A stretch of DNA of 58,347 nt from JAXHMM01 sp964528445. GTDB lineage: Bacteria; Bacteroidota; Rhodothermia; Balneolales; Balneolaceae. The DNA is taken from positions 1 through 58,347 of the forward strand of contig CAZGSL010000011.1 in assembly GCA_964528445.1 (NCBI GenBank), in the 5' to 3' direction. The notes below the pieces were generated by a model that saw nothing but the letters and a program-made list of their open reading frames with translations, did not search any database and was not told the DNA's origin. Below are positions 6,437-15,215 of the stretch, in pieces. The stretch's first letter is position 1. Each line of letters opens with the position of its first letter. A program made the position numbers and the translations under genes.

Positions 6437-9322
6437 TCAGGCCAGGGCCCTTTCCAGCAGTTCGGCGGGATGCCGGGCCCGTTCCCCGGTACCGTCCCTG
6501 ATCTGGTGGCGGCAGGAGAAGCCGGGGGCGCATACCAGCGTCTCCTTTTCCCGTCCGCGGACGGCGGGGAAGAGCCGCTGCTCGCCGATCCGCATGGAGA
6601 GCGCGTACTTGTCGGCTTCGTACCCGAAACTCCCGGCCATTCCGCAGCAACCGCTGTCGACCTCTTCCGCACGGTACCCGGCCCGTTTCAGCACCTTCAA
6701 CGCAGCGCCGCTGCCGGCCAGGGCCTTGGTGTGGCAGTGTTCGTGCAGCAGCACGTTTCCCTTGTCGCCGGAGGTAAAGACCTGTTCGCCGGACGGATGG
6801 TCCCGGTTCGCCACAAACTCCCCGAACAGGTAGCATTCGTCCGCCAAAACCCGGGCTTTTTCCAGCAGGGTATCCGGACAGAGGTCGGGGTACTCGTCCC
6901 TCAGGGTCAGCAGCTCGGAAGGCTCCAGCCCGATCACCGGCACTCCCTCGCCGACGTAGGGGTGGAGCGCGCGAATGTTCTCTATGGCCAGCTCTCCCGC
7001 CTCATCCAGCAGTCCCTTGGATATCTGCGGCCGGCCGGTCTCTCGGACACGGTCCAATACCACCCGGTAACCGAGCGATTCCAGCACCCGCACCGCCGCG
7101 CGGCCGATCTCCGGACGGTGATAGTTGGTAAAGATGTCGTTCAGCAGCAGCACTTTCTCCCCGGCGCGTTCGGATTCGGAATGTTCACGCTGTTTCCACC
7201 ACTGGGAGAGCGTCTCCTGCGCGAATGCGGGCAGCCGGCGCTCGCGGTGGATGTTGAACAGCCGGTAGAGCAGCTCCCTGCCCGCGACGGAGCGGGCCGC
7301 GTAATTGGAAATCCGGGGAAACCGGGAGGCGATGGGATAGAAGCTGCCTGCCCGCCCGAAAAACCATTCGGCGGGGGAGATGCCCTCCCTCTTATGGCGG
7401 CCGTGGGTAAATTCCGCTTTCATGCGGGCCATATCCACGTTCGCCGGACACTCGCTCTTGCAGGCCTTGCAGCTGAGGCAGAGCGAGAGGGCGTCCCGCA
7501 GCTCGTCCGAGGTGAACGCCTCCGCTCCCTCTCCCGCGAAGAGCTGCCGGAAGAGATTGGCGCGGCCCCGCGTGCTGTCTTTCTCCTCCCTTGTGGCCAT
7601 GTAGGAGGGGCACATGGTGCCCCCGCTGTCGGACAGCTTGCGGCATACCCCGGCCCCGTTGCAGAGCTCCAGGGCGTTTCCGAATCCCCCCTCCTTTCTC
7701 CATTCGAAAGCGGTCTTGATCTCACGGGTTTTTTCACCGGGCGCGCGGCGCAGGTCCTCTTCCAGGGATTTGGGATCGATGATTTTCCCGGGATTGAACC
7801 GGTATTCGGGATCCCACAGCTCTTTTACCTCCCGAAGAAGCGGCATCATCTCCGCTCCGAGGACTTTCTCGATATACGGGGCGCGGGCGCGGCCGTCCCC
7901 GTGCTCGCCTGAGAGCGATCCGCGGTAGGAATTAACAAGATCCGCGATCTCCTCCGCCATCGCCTTCATTTTACGCACCCCTTCCGGCGTCTGGATGTCA
8001 ATGACGGGACGCAGGTGCAGCTCGCCCACGGAGGCGTGGGCGTAGAACACGCACTCCGTTTCGTGTTTATCCAGTATCTGCCGGAAATCGGACACGTAAT
8101 CGGGCAGATCCTCCACCCGCACGGCGGTGTCCTCGCAGAAGGAGGGGGTCCGCTCGTCGCTGCCGAGCCCCATCAGCAGTCCCAGGCCCGCTTTTCGCAA
8201 TTCCCAGACCCGGTCGATCTCCCCCGGGTCCGCCAGTACGGGCGCCGCCCGGCAGAGTCCCCGGCCGCGCAGGATCTCACACACCTTCCGCGCCCGCTCC
8301 TCCAGGTCCCCGGGATCGTCACCGTCAAACTGGGTAATGAGAATGGCGCGGGGATCGCCCTCCAGGAAAAAGCGGTTTTCCCGCTGTTCGATATTCCCTT
8401 TCGTGGCTTCCAGGATTACGTCGTCTACCAGCTCGACCGCCGCGGGCTGGTGGCGGACAATCTCCACGGCGGCCCGCATCGCCTCCCCGATGCTGTCGAA
8501 ATGGGGGATCACCATGCATCGGTGCGGATCCCGCGGTACCAGCCGAACGGCGGCGGAGGCGGTCATGGCGAGCGTGCCCTCGCTCCCGCAGAGCAGTTCG
8601 GCCAGGTTGAAGGGGGGTCCACCATCCTCGAACGGCTGCATCCGGCAGAGCCGGTCCAGCGCGTAGCCTGTGTTTCGGCGAATGATTTCCGGGTGGGGGT
8701 AGTTTTCCAGGATCCGCTCCCGGTGATCGCGGATCAGTTGGACCATCCCGCGGTAGATCGATCCCTCCAGGGTCTCCTGTTCCTGCTTCTCCTCCAGCTC
8801 CGCGGGGGAGAGCGGCCCGAAAACGGCGCGGGAGCCGTCGCTCAGTACGGCCTCGATCTCCAGGATGTGGTCACGGGTGGTGCCGTGCTTGATGGAGAAG
8901 GAGCCGCAGGAGTTGTTTCCGATCATGCCTCCCAGCATGCAGCGGTTGGTGGTGGCGGTGTCCGGCCCGAACAGCAGTCCGTGCGGGGCCGCCGCCCGGT
9001 TGAGGCTGTCCCGTATCACCCCCGGCTGCACCCGGGCGGTCCGCTCACCGGCATCCAGGTCCAGTACCCGGTTCATATGGCGGGATACATCCATCACCAC
9101 CCCGCCCCCGGTAGCCTGACCCGCCAGACTGGTGCCCGCACTGCGGGCGGTAATGGAGAAGGAGTCCGCCGCCGCGCGCCGTACCAGCGCCTGGATCTCC
9201 TCGGTATTCTCCGGAAAGGATACGCCCGACGGGAGCTCTTCGAACATGGAGGCGTCGTTGGCATAAAGCAGCCTCGTCTGGCGGTCGGTGTGGATGGCAG
9301 GCTGCAGGGAAGAGGAGGTCAT
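6437..9322 (-). CDS. FAD-linked oxidase fused to Fe-S oxidoreductase (D-2-hydroxy acid dehydrogenase type)
   Basis: This 961-aa protein joins a GlcD-like FAD-binding domain (residues about 20-470), with the PCMH-type motif ARSAGTSLAGQATGGG, to a GlcF-like iron-sulfur domain. Cysteines 615, 618, 621 and 625 (CLSCKACKSECP) make a 4Fe-4S site, and GCCGMAGSFG near residue 890 is a CCG-type motif. The architecture matches YdiJ and similar D-lactate or D-2-hydroxyglutarate dehydrogenases. Its ATG overlaps the stop of lhgO by 4 bp (ATGA), so the two are translationally coupled. That favours D-2-hydroxyglutarate as substrate, by inference. Confidence 0.88.
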   Translation of the reverse strand: MTSSSLQPAIHTDRQTRLLYANDASMFEELPSGVSFPENTEEIQALVRRAAADSFSITARSAGTSLAGQATGGGVVMDVSRHMNRVLDLDAGERTARVQPGVIRDSLNRAAAPHGLLFGPDTATTNRCMLGGMIGNNSCGSFSIKHGTTRDHILEIEAVLSDGSRAVFGPLSPAELEEKQEQETLEGSIYRGMVQLIRDHRERILENYPHPEIIRRNTGYALDRLCRMQPFEDGGPPFNLAELLCGSEGTLAMTASAAVRLVPRDPHRCMVIPHFDSIGEAMRAAVEIVRHQPAAVELVDDVILEATKGNIEQRENRFFLEGDPRAILITQFDGDDPGDLEERARKVCEILRGRGLCRAAPVLADPGEIDRVWELRKAGLGLLMGLGSDERTPSFCEDTAVRVEDLPDYVSDFRQILDKHETECVFYAHASVGELHLRPVIDIQTPEGVRKMKAMAEEIADLVNSYRGSLSGEHGDGRARAPYIEKVLGAEMMPLLREVKELWDPEYRFNPGKIIDPKSLEEDLRRAPGEKTREIKTAFEWRKEGGFGNALELCNGAGVCRKLSDSGGTMCPSYMATREEKDSTRGRANLFRQLFAGEGAEAFTSDELRDALSLCLSCKACKSECPANVDMARMKAEFTHGRHKREGISPAEWFFGRAGSFYPIASRFPRISNYAARSVAGRELLYRLFNIHRERRLPAFAQETLSQWWKQREHSESERAGEKVLLLNDIFTNYHRPEIGRAAVRVLESLGYRVVLDRVRETGRPQISKGLLDEAGELAIENIRALHPYVGEGVPVIGLEPSELLTLRDEYPDLCPDTLLEKARVLADECYLFGEFVANRDHPSGEQVFTSGDKGNVLLHEHCHTKALAGSGAALKVLKRAGYRAEEVDSGCCGMAGSFGYEADKYALSMRIGEQRLFPAVRGREKETLVCAPGFSCRHQIRDGTGERARHPAELLERALA

Positions 9323-10521
9323 AGGCCGAAAGCGTCTTCCGCCCGGTTCACGATTTCATCGCCGATGGCAAGTCCGGCGGTGGCCGCGGGACTGGGCGCG
9401 TTCAGTACGTGGATCTCCTGGCGGGTGGACTCAAATTGGAAATCGTCGATCAGCTCTCCGTTCGGCCTCATGGCCATGGCGCGTACGCCGGCCGGCGCGG
9501 GTTCCAGGTCTTTGGCCTGAATGGAGGGCAGCAGCTTCCGGAGTCCCCTGACAAAGGCTTTCTTGGAGAAAGAGCGGTAGAGTTCGTCCACCCCCTTCCG
9601 CCAGTGCCGGGTGGCAAGTTTCCAGAATCCCGGGAAATTCACCGTTTCGATCGTATCCTCGAGATCGAAGGAGGTGCGCCGATAGCCCTCCCGCTTGAAC
9701 GCCAGCACGGCGTTGGGGCCGCACTCCACGCCGCCGAGCACCATCCTGGTGAAATGTACGCCCAGGAAGGGGAAATCGGGATCGGGAATCGGGTAAATCA
9801 GTCCGTTGACCATATGCTCCGCGTGGGGACGAAGTTGGTAATATTCGCCGCGGAAAGGGACGATCTGGATAGGGGTGGAAATCCCGGACGACTCCGCTAC
9901 GCGGTCGCTCTGCAGTCCGGCGCAGTTGATCAGGTATTTCGCGTGAAAGCGGTCTCCTGCCGTTTCCACCTCAAGATCGCCGTTTCGCCGGTGAATGGTC
10001 CGCACCTCCTCTCCCAGGGCGATACGCTGCCCCTTCCTATTCAGCAGCTCCTCCAGTTTCTCGCAGACGCCCCTGAAATCCACAATGCCGGAGCAGGGCA
10101 CATGGATGGCCTGTATCCCGCGCGCGTAAGGTTCGACATCCCGCAATTCCTCCGGTCCGATGATGCGAATGCCCTCGATGCCGTTGATGGTCCCCGTTCG
10201 GTAGATCTTCTCCATGCGGGGAATCTCCTCCTCTTCGGTGGCGACGATCACCTTTCCGCATATGTCGTAGGCCACCCCGTGCTCCTCGCAGAACGCCACG
10301 AGCTGGTGACGGCCGTCCACGCAGTTTTTCGCCCGGTAGCTGTTGGGCTGATAGTAGATGCCCGAATGGATGACCCCGGAGTTGTTCCCCGTCTGGTGCG
10401 CCGCCACCCGGTCCTCCTTCTCCAGCACCAGGATATCCGCCTCAGGATACGTTTCGGAGAGCTTGTAGGCGGTCGAGAGTCCGACGATGCCGGCTCCGAC
10501 GATAATGAAATCGTGGTTCAT
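9319..10521 (-). CDS. lhgO: L-2-hydroxyglutarate oxidase
   Basis: This FAD-dependent enzyme of the DAO family oxidises L-2-hydroxyglutarate to 2-oxoglutarate and feeds electrons to the membrane quinone pool. The 400-aa protein has the dinucleotide-binding motif GAGIVGLSTA at residues 8-17, the conserved HQTGNNSGVIHSGIYY segment typical of LhgO, and a C-terminal GLAIGDEIV. The start at 10521 places the FAD motif in its usual position; the upstream ATGs would only add a non-conserved tail. It is first in a two-gene unit with the FAD/Fe-S dehydrogenase. Confidence 0.93.
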   Translation of the reverse strand: MNHDFIIVGAGIVGLSTAYKLSETYPEADILVLEKEDRVAAHQTGNNSGVIHSGIYYQPNSYRAKNCVDGRHQLVAFCEEHGVAYDICGKVIVATEEEEIPRMEKIYRTGTINGIEGIRIIGPEELRDVEPYARGIQAIHVPCSGIVDFRGVCEKLEELLNRKGQRIALGEEVRTIHRRNGDLEVETAGDRFHAKYLINCAGLQSDRVAESSGISTPIQIVPFRGEYYQLRPHAEHMVNGLIYPIPDPDFPFLGVHFTRMVLGGVECGPNAVLAFKREGYRRTSFDLEDTIETVNFPGFWKLATRHWRKGVDELYRSFSKKAFVRGLRKLLPSIQAKDLEPAPAGVRAMAMRPNGELIDDFQFESTRQEIHVLNAPSPAATAGLAIGDEIVNRAEDAFGL

Positions 10522-10576
10522 GTTCGGAATGTTTCCCGGTCGCATGCGGTTATGATTGCGGTCCGGTGCCAATATA

Positions 10577-10584
10577 CAAAATTA
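10577..10584 (-). promoter_or_regulatory. Candidate -7 box for lhgO
   Basis: On the minus strand TAATTTTG matches TAnnTTTG exactly, about 55 bases before the lhgO start. No clear TTTG lies at the expected -33 spacing, so the call is tentative. Confidence 0.35.
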
Positions 10585-10624
10585 GCGATATGACAAAGCG
10601 ACTGACTCCCATACTTTTCCTGGC

Positions 10625-10724
10625 NNNNNNNNNNNNNNNNNNNNNNNNNNNNNNNNNNNNNNNNNNNNNNNNNNNNNNNNNNNNNNNNNNNNNNNNNNNN
10701 NNNNNNNNNNNNNNNNNNNNNNNN
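10625..10724. other. 100-N scaffold gap flanked by a 55-bp exact repeat
   Basis: The 55 bases before the gap (10570-10624) are identical to the 55 bases after it (10725-10779). A scaffolder has most likely joined two contigs whose ends overlap by 55 bp, without merging them. The biological sequence is then continuous and the 5' part of the TlpA gene and its upstream region appear twice. Confidence 0.9.
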
Positions 10725-10744
10725 CAATATACAAAATTAGCGAT

Positions 10745-11257
10745 ATGACAAAGCGACTGACTCCCATACTTTTCCTGGCTGCTGCCGCCCTTTTCCTTAT
10801 TTCCTGCGGAGAGAAAACCGACGCCGAACACGTGGAGGAGGCTGTCTTCACCGACCTGGAGGGCGAGGAGGTGGCCGTCTCGGATTTCGAGGGGAAGGTG
10901 ATCCTGATCGATTTCTGGGAAACCTGGTGCTCGCCCTGCCTCGCCACATTTCCCGTCCTGCAGAAACTCCGGGAGAAGTACCCGGATCGCTTCACCGTCC
11001 TGGCGGTCACGCCGGGCTTTACGGACACGGCGGAGGATGCCCGGAAATTTCGCGCCGAAAACGACTACGACTTTCACTTCCTGATGGATTCCAACGGCCT
11101 GAACGAGAAACTGGAGGTGGAGGGCATACCTTTCAAAGTGTACGTGGACGAAAACGGGGAGTTTATCGAGAAATCCCTGGGCAGCTACGGCCCCGAAAAA
11201 GAGTTTCAGGTGGTGGAGGAGTTGATCCTGGAACACAGCTCATCCGCAGGCGAGTGA
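10745..11257 (+). CDS. TlpA/ResA-like thioredoxin-fold lipoprotein
   Basis: This is a predicted membrane-anchored thiol:disulfide oxidoreductase of 170 aa. A hydrophobic leader ends in the lipobox LISC with lipidated Cys21. A thioredoxin fold follows, with the active site WCSPC (Cys62, Cys65) and the cis-Pro region VEGIPFKVYV. It probably reduces or rearranges disulfides in exported proteins. A duplicate of its first 12 codons sits at 10590-10624 because of the assembly gap. It is divergent from lhgO. Confidence 0.9.
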   Translation: MTKRLTPILFLAAAALFLISCGEKTDAEHVEEAVFTDLEGEEVAVSDFEGKVILIDFWETWCSPCLATFPVLQKLREKYPDRFTVLAVTPGFTDTAEDARKFRAENDYDFHFLMDSNGLNEKLEVEGIPFKVYVDENGEFIEKSLGSYGPEKEFQVVEELILEHSSSAGE

Positions 11258-11281
11258 CGCGCCGGGCGAATCCGCACGCCC

Positions 11282-11312
11282 CTTGAGAGGTGAGCGGAAA
11301 ACCGTTAATTTG
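11282..11312 (+). promoter_or_regulatory. Probable ahcY promoter
   Basis: CTTG (11282-11285), a 19-bp spacer and TTAATTTG (11305-11312) match the Bacteroidota promoter in spacing and in most positions. The predicted 5' UTR is about 30 bases. Confidence 0.5.
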
Positions 11313-11348
11313 CAGAACTTTAATGTTCAACCCAATCAATACGGATTC

Positions 11349-12659
11349 ATGTCACAGCAAGTAGAAAAGAAATTACCCTATAAAGTCAAGGATATCGGGC
11401 TGGCAGATTACGGGCGCAAGGAGATTCGCCTGGCGGAAGCCGAAATGCCCGGCCTGATGGCGTTGAGAGAGGAATATGCCGACCAGAAGCCGCTGAAAGG
11501 CGCCCGGATCGCGGGCTGCCTGCACATGACCGTGCAGACTGCGGTGCTGATCGAAACGCTGGTCGAGTTGGGCGCGCAGGTCCAGTGGTCCTCATGCAAC
11601 ATCTTTTCCACGCAGGATCACGCCGCGGCCGCTATTGCCGACTCTGGCGTTCCGGTTTATGCCTGGAAAGGAGAGACCGAGGAGGAGTACACCTGGTGCA
11701 TCGAGCAGACGCTCTTTTTCGAAGACGGCGAGCCGCTGAACATGATCCTGGACGACGGCGGCGACCTCACCGCGCTGGTACATGAGGAGTACCCCGAGCT
11801 TCTGAAGGGAATCCGGGGCATCTCCGAGGAGACCACCACCGGGGTGAACCGCCTCTACCGTATGGCCAAAGAGGGCACGCTCGGCGCTCCCGCCATCAAC
11901 GTGAACGATTCGGTGACCAAGTCGAAATTTGACAACAAATACGGCTGCCGGGAGTCGTGCGTGGACGCCCTGCGCCGTGCCACCGACATCATGCTGGCCG
12001 GCAAGGTGGCCGTGGTCGCCGGGTACGGCGACGTGGGCAAGGGTTCCGCCGCATCGCTGCGGGGAGCCGGCGCGCGGGTGATCGTGACCGAAATTGATCC
12101 CATTTGCGCCTTGCAGGCCGCCATGGAGGGTTACGAGGTCAAGAAGATGGACGACGCCGTGAAGGAGGCCGACATTGTTATTACGGCCACCGGCAACAAG
12201 GACATTCTTACCGAGCGCCACTTCCGTGCGATGAAAGACAAAACCATCGTCGGAAACATCGGGCACTTCGACAACGAGATCGACGTGGCCTGGCTGAAAG
12301 AGAACGCCGAGCGGGACACCATCAAGCCGCAGGTCGATCTCTTTAAGCTGGACAGCGGCAAGGAGCTCATCCTTCTGGCCGAGGGGCGCCTGATGAACCT
12401 GGGCAACGCGACGGGACATCCCTCCTTCGTGATGTCCAATAGCTTTACCAACCAGACCCTGGCGCAGATCGCCCTCTGGAACAATCCGGAGGATTTCGAT
12501 CTTGATGTGAGCGTGCTGCCGAAAGACCTGGACGAGAAGGTGGCCCGCCTCCATCTCGAGAAGATCGGCGTGGAGCTGGAGGAGCTCACCGAAGAGCAGG
12601 CCGAGTACATCGGCGTGCCCAAGGAAGGCCCCTTCAAGCCCGAGCACTACCGCTATTAA
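11349..12659 (+). CDS. ahcY: S-adenosylhomocysteinase
   Basis: AhcY hydrolyses S-adenosylhomocysteine reversibly to homocysteine and adenosine, clearing the inhibitory product of SAM-dependent methylation. The 436-aa protein has the signatures SCNIFSTQDHAAAAIA and GKVAVVAGYGDVGKGSA (NAD-binding), and the conserved C terminus KPEHYRY. I chose the ATG at 11349, just before the family-typical N terminus; a longer in-frame start at 11283 would lie inside the predicted promoter. A terminator follows. Confidence 0.97.
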   Translation: MSQQVEKKLPYKVKDIGLADYGRKEIRLAEAEMPGLMALREEYADQKPLKGARIAGCLHMTVQTAVLIETLVELGAQVQWSSCNIFSTQDHAAAAIADSGVPVYAWKGETEEEYTWCIEQTLFFEDGEPLNMILDDGGDLTALVHEEYPELLKGIRGISEETTTGVNRLYRMAKEGTLGAPAINVNDSVTKSKFDNKYGCRESCVDALRRATDIMLAGKVAVVAGYGDVGKGSAASLRGAGARVIVTEIDPICALQAAMEGYEVKKMDDAVKEADIVITATGNKDILTERHFRAMKDKTIVGNIGHFDNEIDVAWLKENAERDTIKPQVDLFKLDSGKELILLAEGRLMNLGNATGHPSFVMSNSFTNQTLAQIALWNNPEDFDLDVSVLPKDLDEKVARLHLEKIGVELEELTEEQAEYIGVPKEGPFKPEHYRY

Positions 12660-12682
12660 TCACCTCAACATTCATTTCATTC

Positions 12683-12715
12683 AAAAGCCCCATTCATCAT
12701 CCGGATGGGGCTTTT
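12683..12715 (+). terminator. Terminator after ahcY
   Basis: An 11-bp perfect stem, AAAAGCCCCAT (12683-12693) with ATGGGGCTTTT (12705-12715). The A and T arms make it work in both directions. Confidence 0.85.
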
Positions 12716-12736
12716 CTGTTCAAACAAACAGCCCCT

Positions 12737-13072
12737 ATGTCCACCCAGAAAAAAGATATCAACATCACCGTTGAACTGGACGATGAGAACATTCCCACCA
12801 ACATACGGTGGAACGCCAGCGACCTGGAGGGAAAAGACGTGGCCGAGTGCCGCGCGATGCTGCTCTCAATGTGGGATCCCGACCGGAAGGATACGCTCCG
12901 GCTGGATTTGTGGACGCGGGAGATGACCATCGAGGAGATGAAGATCTTTTTCCACCAGACCCTGGTAACCATGGCCGATACGCTGGAGAACTCCACCGAG
13001 GAGGCCGACATGGCCGAGGACATGCGCGACTTTACCGCTTATTTCGCCGATAAGATGGAGATCGCGGGATAG
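12737..13072 (+). CDS. gldC: Gliding motility protein GldC
   Basis: The 111-aa protein closely follows the GldC family along its whole length, with core segments LRLDLWTREM and FFHQTLVTMADTLE. GldC is a small soluble protein linked to gliding and type IX secretion in Bacteroidota; its exact role is unclear and it also occurs in non-gliding species. No other gld or spr gene lies in the window. It is transcribed alone, right after the ahcY terminator. Confidence 0.9.
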   Translation: MSTQKKDINITVELDDENIPTNIRWNASDLEGKDVAECRAMLLSMWDPDRKDTLRLDLWTREMTIEEMKIFFHQTLVTMADTLENSTEEADMAEDMRDFTAYFADKMEIAG

Positions 13073-13079
13073 GCCTGGG

Positions 13080-14363
13080 TTACCGGTAAACGACGGAGGC
13101 GAAGGAGACGGCGCTCTCTCGCTCGCGCTCGTCCCAGATCTCGTAGTTGAGCAGCTCGCCCCTCAGGTCGGGGAAGGCATTCAGCAGGGTGTAGAGAGGC
13201 GGGAATCCGCAGATGCGATAGGGGTCGTACTCCTCTTTCATATGGGCCAGCATTTCCTCCCGCCGGTTCTCGACGGCGTGGTCCAGGAAACGGGCGTCGA
13301 ACGAGCGGATATCGTCAAACATGCTTTCTGCCGGCTCGCTGTCGCCGAACTTCTTCCCGATGTGCGCCAGGTCGCCGCTCACCAGAAACAGGGTCTCCCG
13401 GTCACTGCCGAACTCCTTCCGCAGCAGTCGGCTGAACGACGTTACACTGCCGGCCAGGTGCCCGTCCTCCATATAGTAGAGCTCCTCGAAATCGTTTACC
13501 AGGATCGGCACGATTTCAAAGTCGTGGTCCCAGAGGTGGTTCAGGAAGATCAGGTGCAGTTCGATGCTGTGCTCCATCCGGTGGGCCCGGTCGTGGAGGC
13601 TGAGGCCGGCCTCGTCAGCTCGCTTTTCCAGTCGTCCGATGGCCTCACGGTCGGCCGGTACGCGACCGTTGGGCATATCGAAATCCTTGTTCACCAGGAT
13701 GAAGGGGTGGTTTTGATAGAGTTCGGCATGGATGCCCGCGTAATGGGAGGTAGCCAGAATTACTACACGTTCCGGCCGCCGTCGGGCAAGGTGAGAAAAC
13801 GCCCCGGCGTAGACGTCCAGCGAGACCCGCGGGTCGATGTGGGGGGCGTAGAGGGCGCGCACCGGTTCCGAATCAGCAGGTGAGTTTTCTCCACCGGAGG
13901 GAGATGTGCCATTCCGCGCGGAGGCGTCGTGTTTCTCGAAAGCCTCCTCCAGCATATCCCGCAGTGCCCGGGGATCGGCGGGATAGCTGCTGCCCGCGGT
14001 CACCGATTCGTGCACTTCGGACGATTCGTATTCCGCCTCCCGCTTGTTGCTGTAGGCTCTCAGGTAGGTGGAGTGCAGCAGGCGGTGTTCGTCCAGGTAG
14101 CGTATAAACTCCAGCAGATGGTCCGACGTGACCTCCTCGTCGAGGTAGGGCTCCAGGTCGGCTACGCTCTTGCGGCCGTCCAGCAGCGACAGCAGCGTCT
14201 GCACCTGGGCGTTGAGCGCCAGGTTTTCGGGCACGTAGCCCATGTTGTCGTGCACATAGAGGTAGGAGTTCCCGTCCTGGGAGACCGGGATCAGGGAGAG
14301 ATCCCTTCGGATTTCGGGTATGGGATCCGTTTTCGAATCGAAAAGCAGTTCGTCCTTCTCCAT
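13080..14363 (-). CDS. MEMO-family protein (AmmeMemoRadiSam system protein B) with extra N-terminal domain
   Basis: This 427-aa protein has a MEMO domain from about residue 120, with candidate metal ligands His175 (APHIDP), His207 (TSHYAG) and Cys385 (CGFPPLYTLL), as in dioxygenase-like MEMO proteins. Residues 1-115 form a helical, PqqD- or winged-helix-like extension of unknown role. The usual A (AMMECR1) and radical SAM partners are not in the window. It lies one base after nth, in the same operon. Its biochemical role is not known. Confidence 0.82.
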   Translation of the reverse strand: MEKDELLFDSKTDPIPEIRRDLSLIPVSQDGNSYLYVHDNMGYVPENLALNAQVQTLLSLLDGRKSVADLEPYLDEEVTSDHLLEFIRYLDEHRLLHSTYLRAYSNKREAEYESSEVHESVTAGSSYPADPRALRDMLEEAFEKHDASARNGTSPSGGENSPADSEPVRALYAPHIDPRVSLDVYAGAFSHLARRRPERVVILATSHYAGIHAELYQNHPFILVNKDFDMPNGRVPADREAIGRLEKRADEAGLSLHDRAHRMEHSIELHLIFLNHLWDHDFEIVPILVNDFEELYYMEDGHLAGSVTSFSRLLRKEFGSDRETLFLVSGDLAHIGKKFGDSEPAESMFDDIRSFDARFLDHAVENRREEMLAHMKEEYDPYRICGFPPLYTLLNAFPDLRGELLNYEIWDERERESAVSFASVVYR

Positions 14364-14364
14364 A

Positions 14365-15081
14365 TCACCCTTCCGACTCCCTCATTTTCCGGCATTCGCA
14401 TTTCACCCCGAAACGCTCGCAGACCGGGTGGTCAGGCGGTTCGGAGATACGGGCCTTGCAGGCGTTTCGCCCGTGGTGAATCATCAAATGCGAAAGATTG
14501 GTCCAGTGTTCCCTGGGAAAAAGCGCCATCAGATCGCGCTCGATCTTGTCGGTATTCTTCTCGTGCTCCGTCAGTCCGAAGCGATTGGATAGCCTCCGCA
14601 CGTGGGTGTCCACTACCACGCCCACGTCGGTGCCGAACGCGTTGCCCAGCACCACGTTCGCGGTTTTGCGTGCCACCCCGTAGAGTTCCAGCAGATCCTC
14701 CATGTTTCCGGGGACTTCGCCGTCGTGCTCCTCAACAATGGCTTGGGAGGAGCGTTTAAGTGATTTTGCCTTGTTGCGGTAGAAGCCGGTGGAGCGTACC
14801 AGCTCTTCCAGTTCCTGGATGGGGGCCTCCGCCATCTCCTCGGGAGTGGGATAGGCCTCGAAAAGCTCCGGGGTCACCTTGTTGACGCGTACGTCGGTGC
14901 ACTGTGCGCTGAGAATGGTGGCGACCAGGAGCTCAAAGGCGTTTCGATGGTCCAGGGCGCAGTGGGGATTGGGGTAGTGCTCGTAGAGGGCGTCCAGGAT
15001 TTTTCGGGCCCGTGCTCTCTCCTCTTCAGTTTTGTCAGGCAGCGCGGGCAGTCGGTTTTTCTCTTTGGTCTCGGGGGCCAT
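14365..15081 (-). CDS. nth: Endonuclease III with atypical Fe-S cysteine spacing
   Basis: Nth is a bifunctional DNA glycosylase/AP lyase that removes oxidised pyrimidines. The 238-aa protein has the helix-hairpin-helix region LYGVARKTANVVLG with catalytic Lys139 and Asp158 in VVVDTHV. The C-terminal cysteines are 208, 221, 228 and 230, giving C-x12-C-x6-C-x1-C, whereas the textbook 4Fe-4S loop is C-x6-C-x2-C-x5-C. The glycosylase assignment is firm; whether the cluster still forms is open. It is first in an operon with the MEMO gene. Confidence 0.92.
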   Translation of the reverse strand: MAPETKEKNRLPALPDKTEEERARARKILDALYEHYPNPHCALDHRNAFELLVATILSAQCTDVRVNKVTPELFEAYPTPEEMAEAPIQELEELVRSTGFYRNKAKSLKRSSQAIVEEHDGEVPGNMEDLLELYGVARKTANVVLGNAFGTDVGVVVDTHVRRLSNRFGLTEHEKNTDKIERDLMALFPREHWTNLSHLMIHHGRNACKARISEPPDHPVCERFGVKCECRKMRESEG

Positions 15082-15111
15082 GGGGCAATAGGATTACAGA
15101 TCCGTTCTCGA

Positions 15112-15126
15112 GCCATTTAAAATGGC
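15112..15126. promoter_or_regulatory. Palindrome between nth and the MFS gene
   Basis: GCCATTT-A-AAATGGC is a perfect 7-bp inverted repeat with a one-base centre in the 134-bp divergent intergenic region. It is a possible operator for either gene, but could be chance. Confidence 0.25.
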
Positions 15127-15215
15127 AAAGTGCGGGGAGATTTACAATTCCGGCAGACTCGTGATTTGATCGGGCAGATTGCCTACCTTTTCCCGCTCCG
15201 ATAAAAAAACTCGAT

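Noticed and set aside
10518..10748. Open frames running through the N gap
   Set aside because: They consist of unknown residues and a repeated contig end, so they are assembly artefacts.
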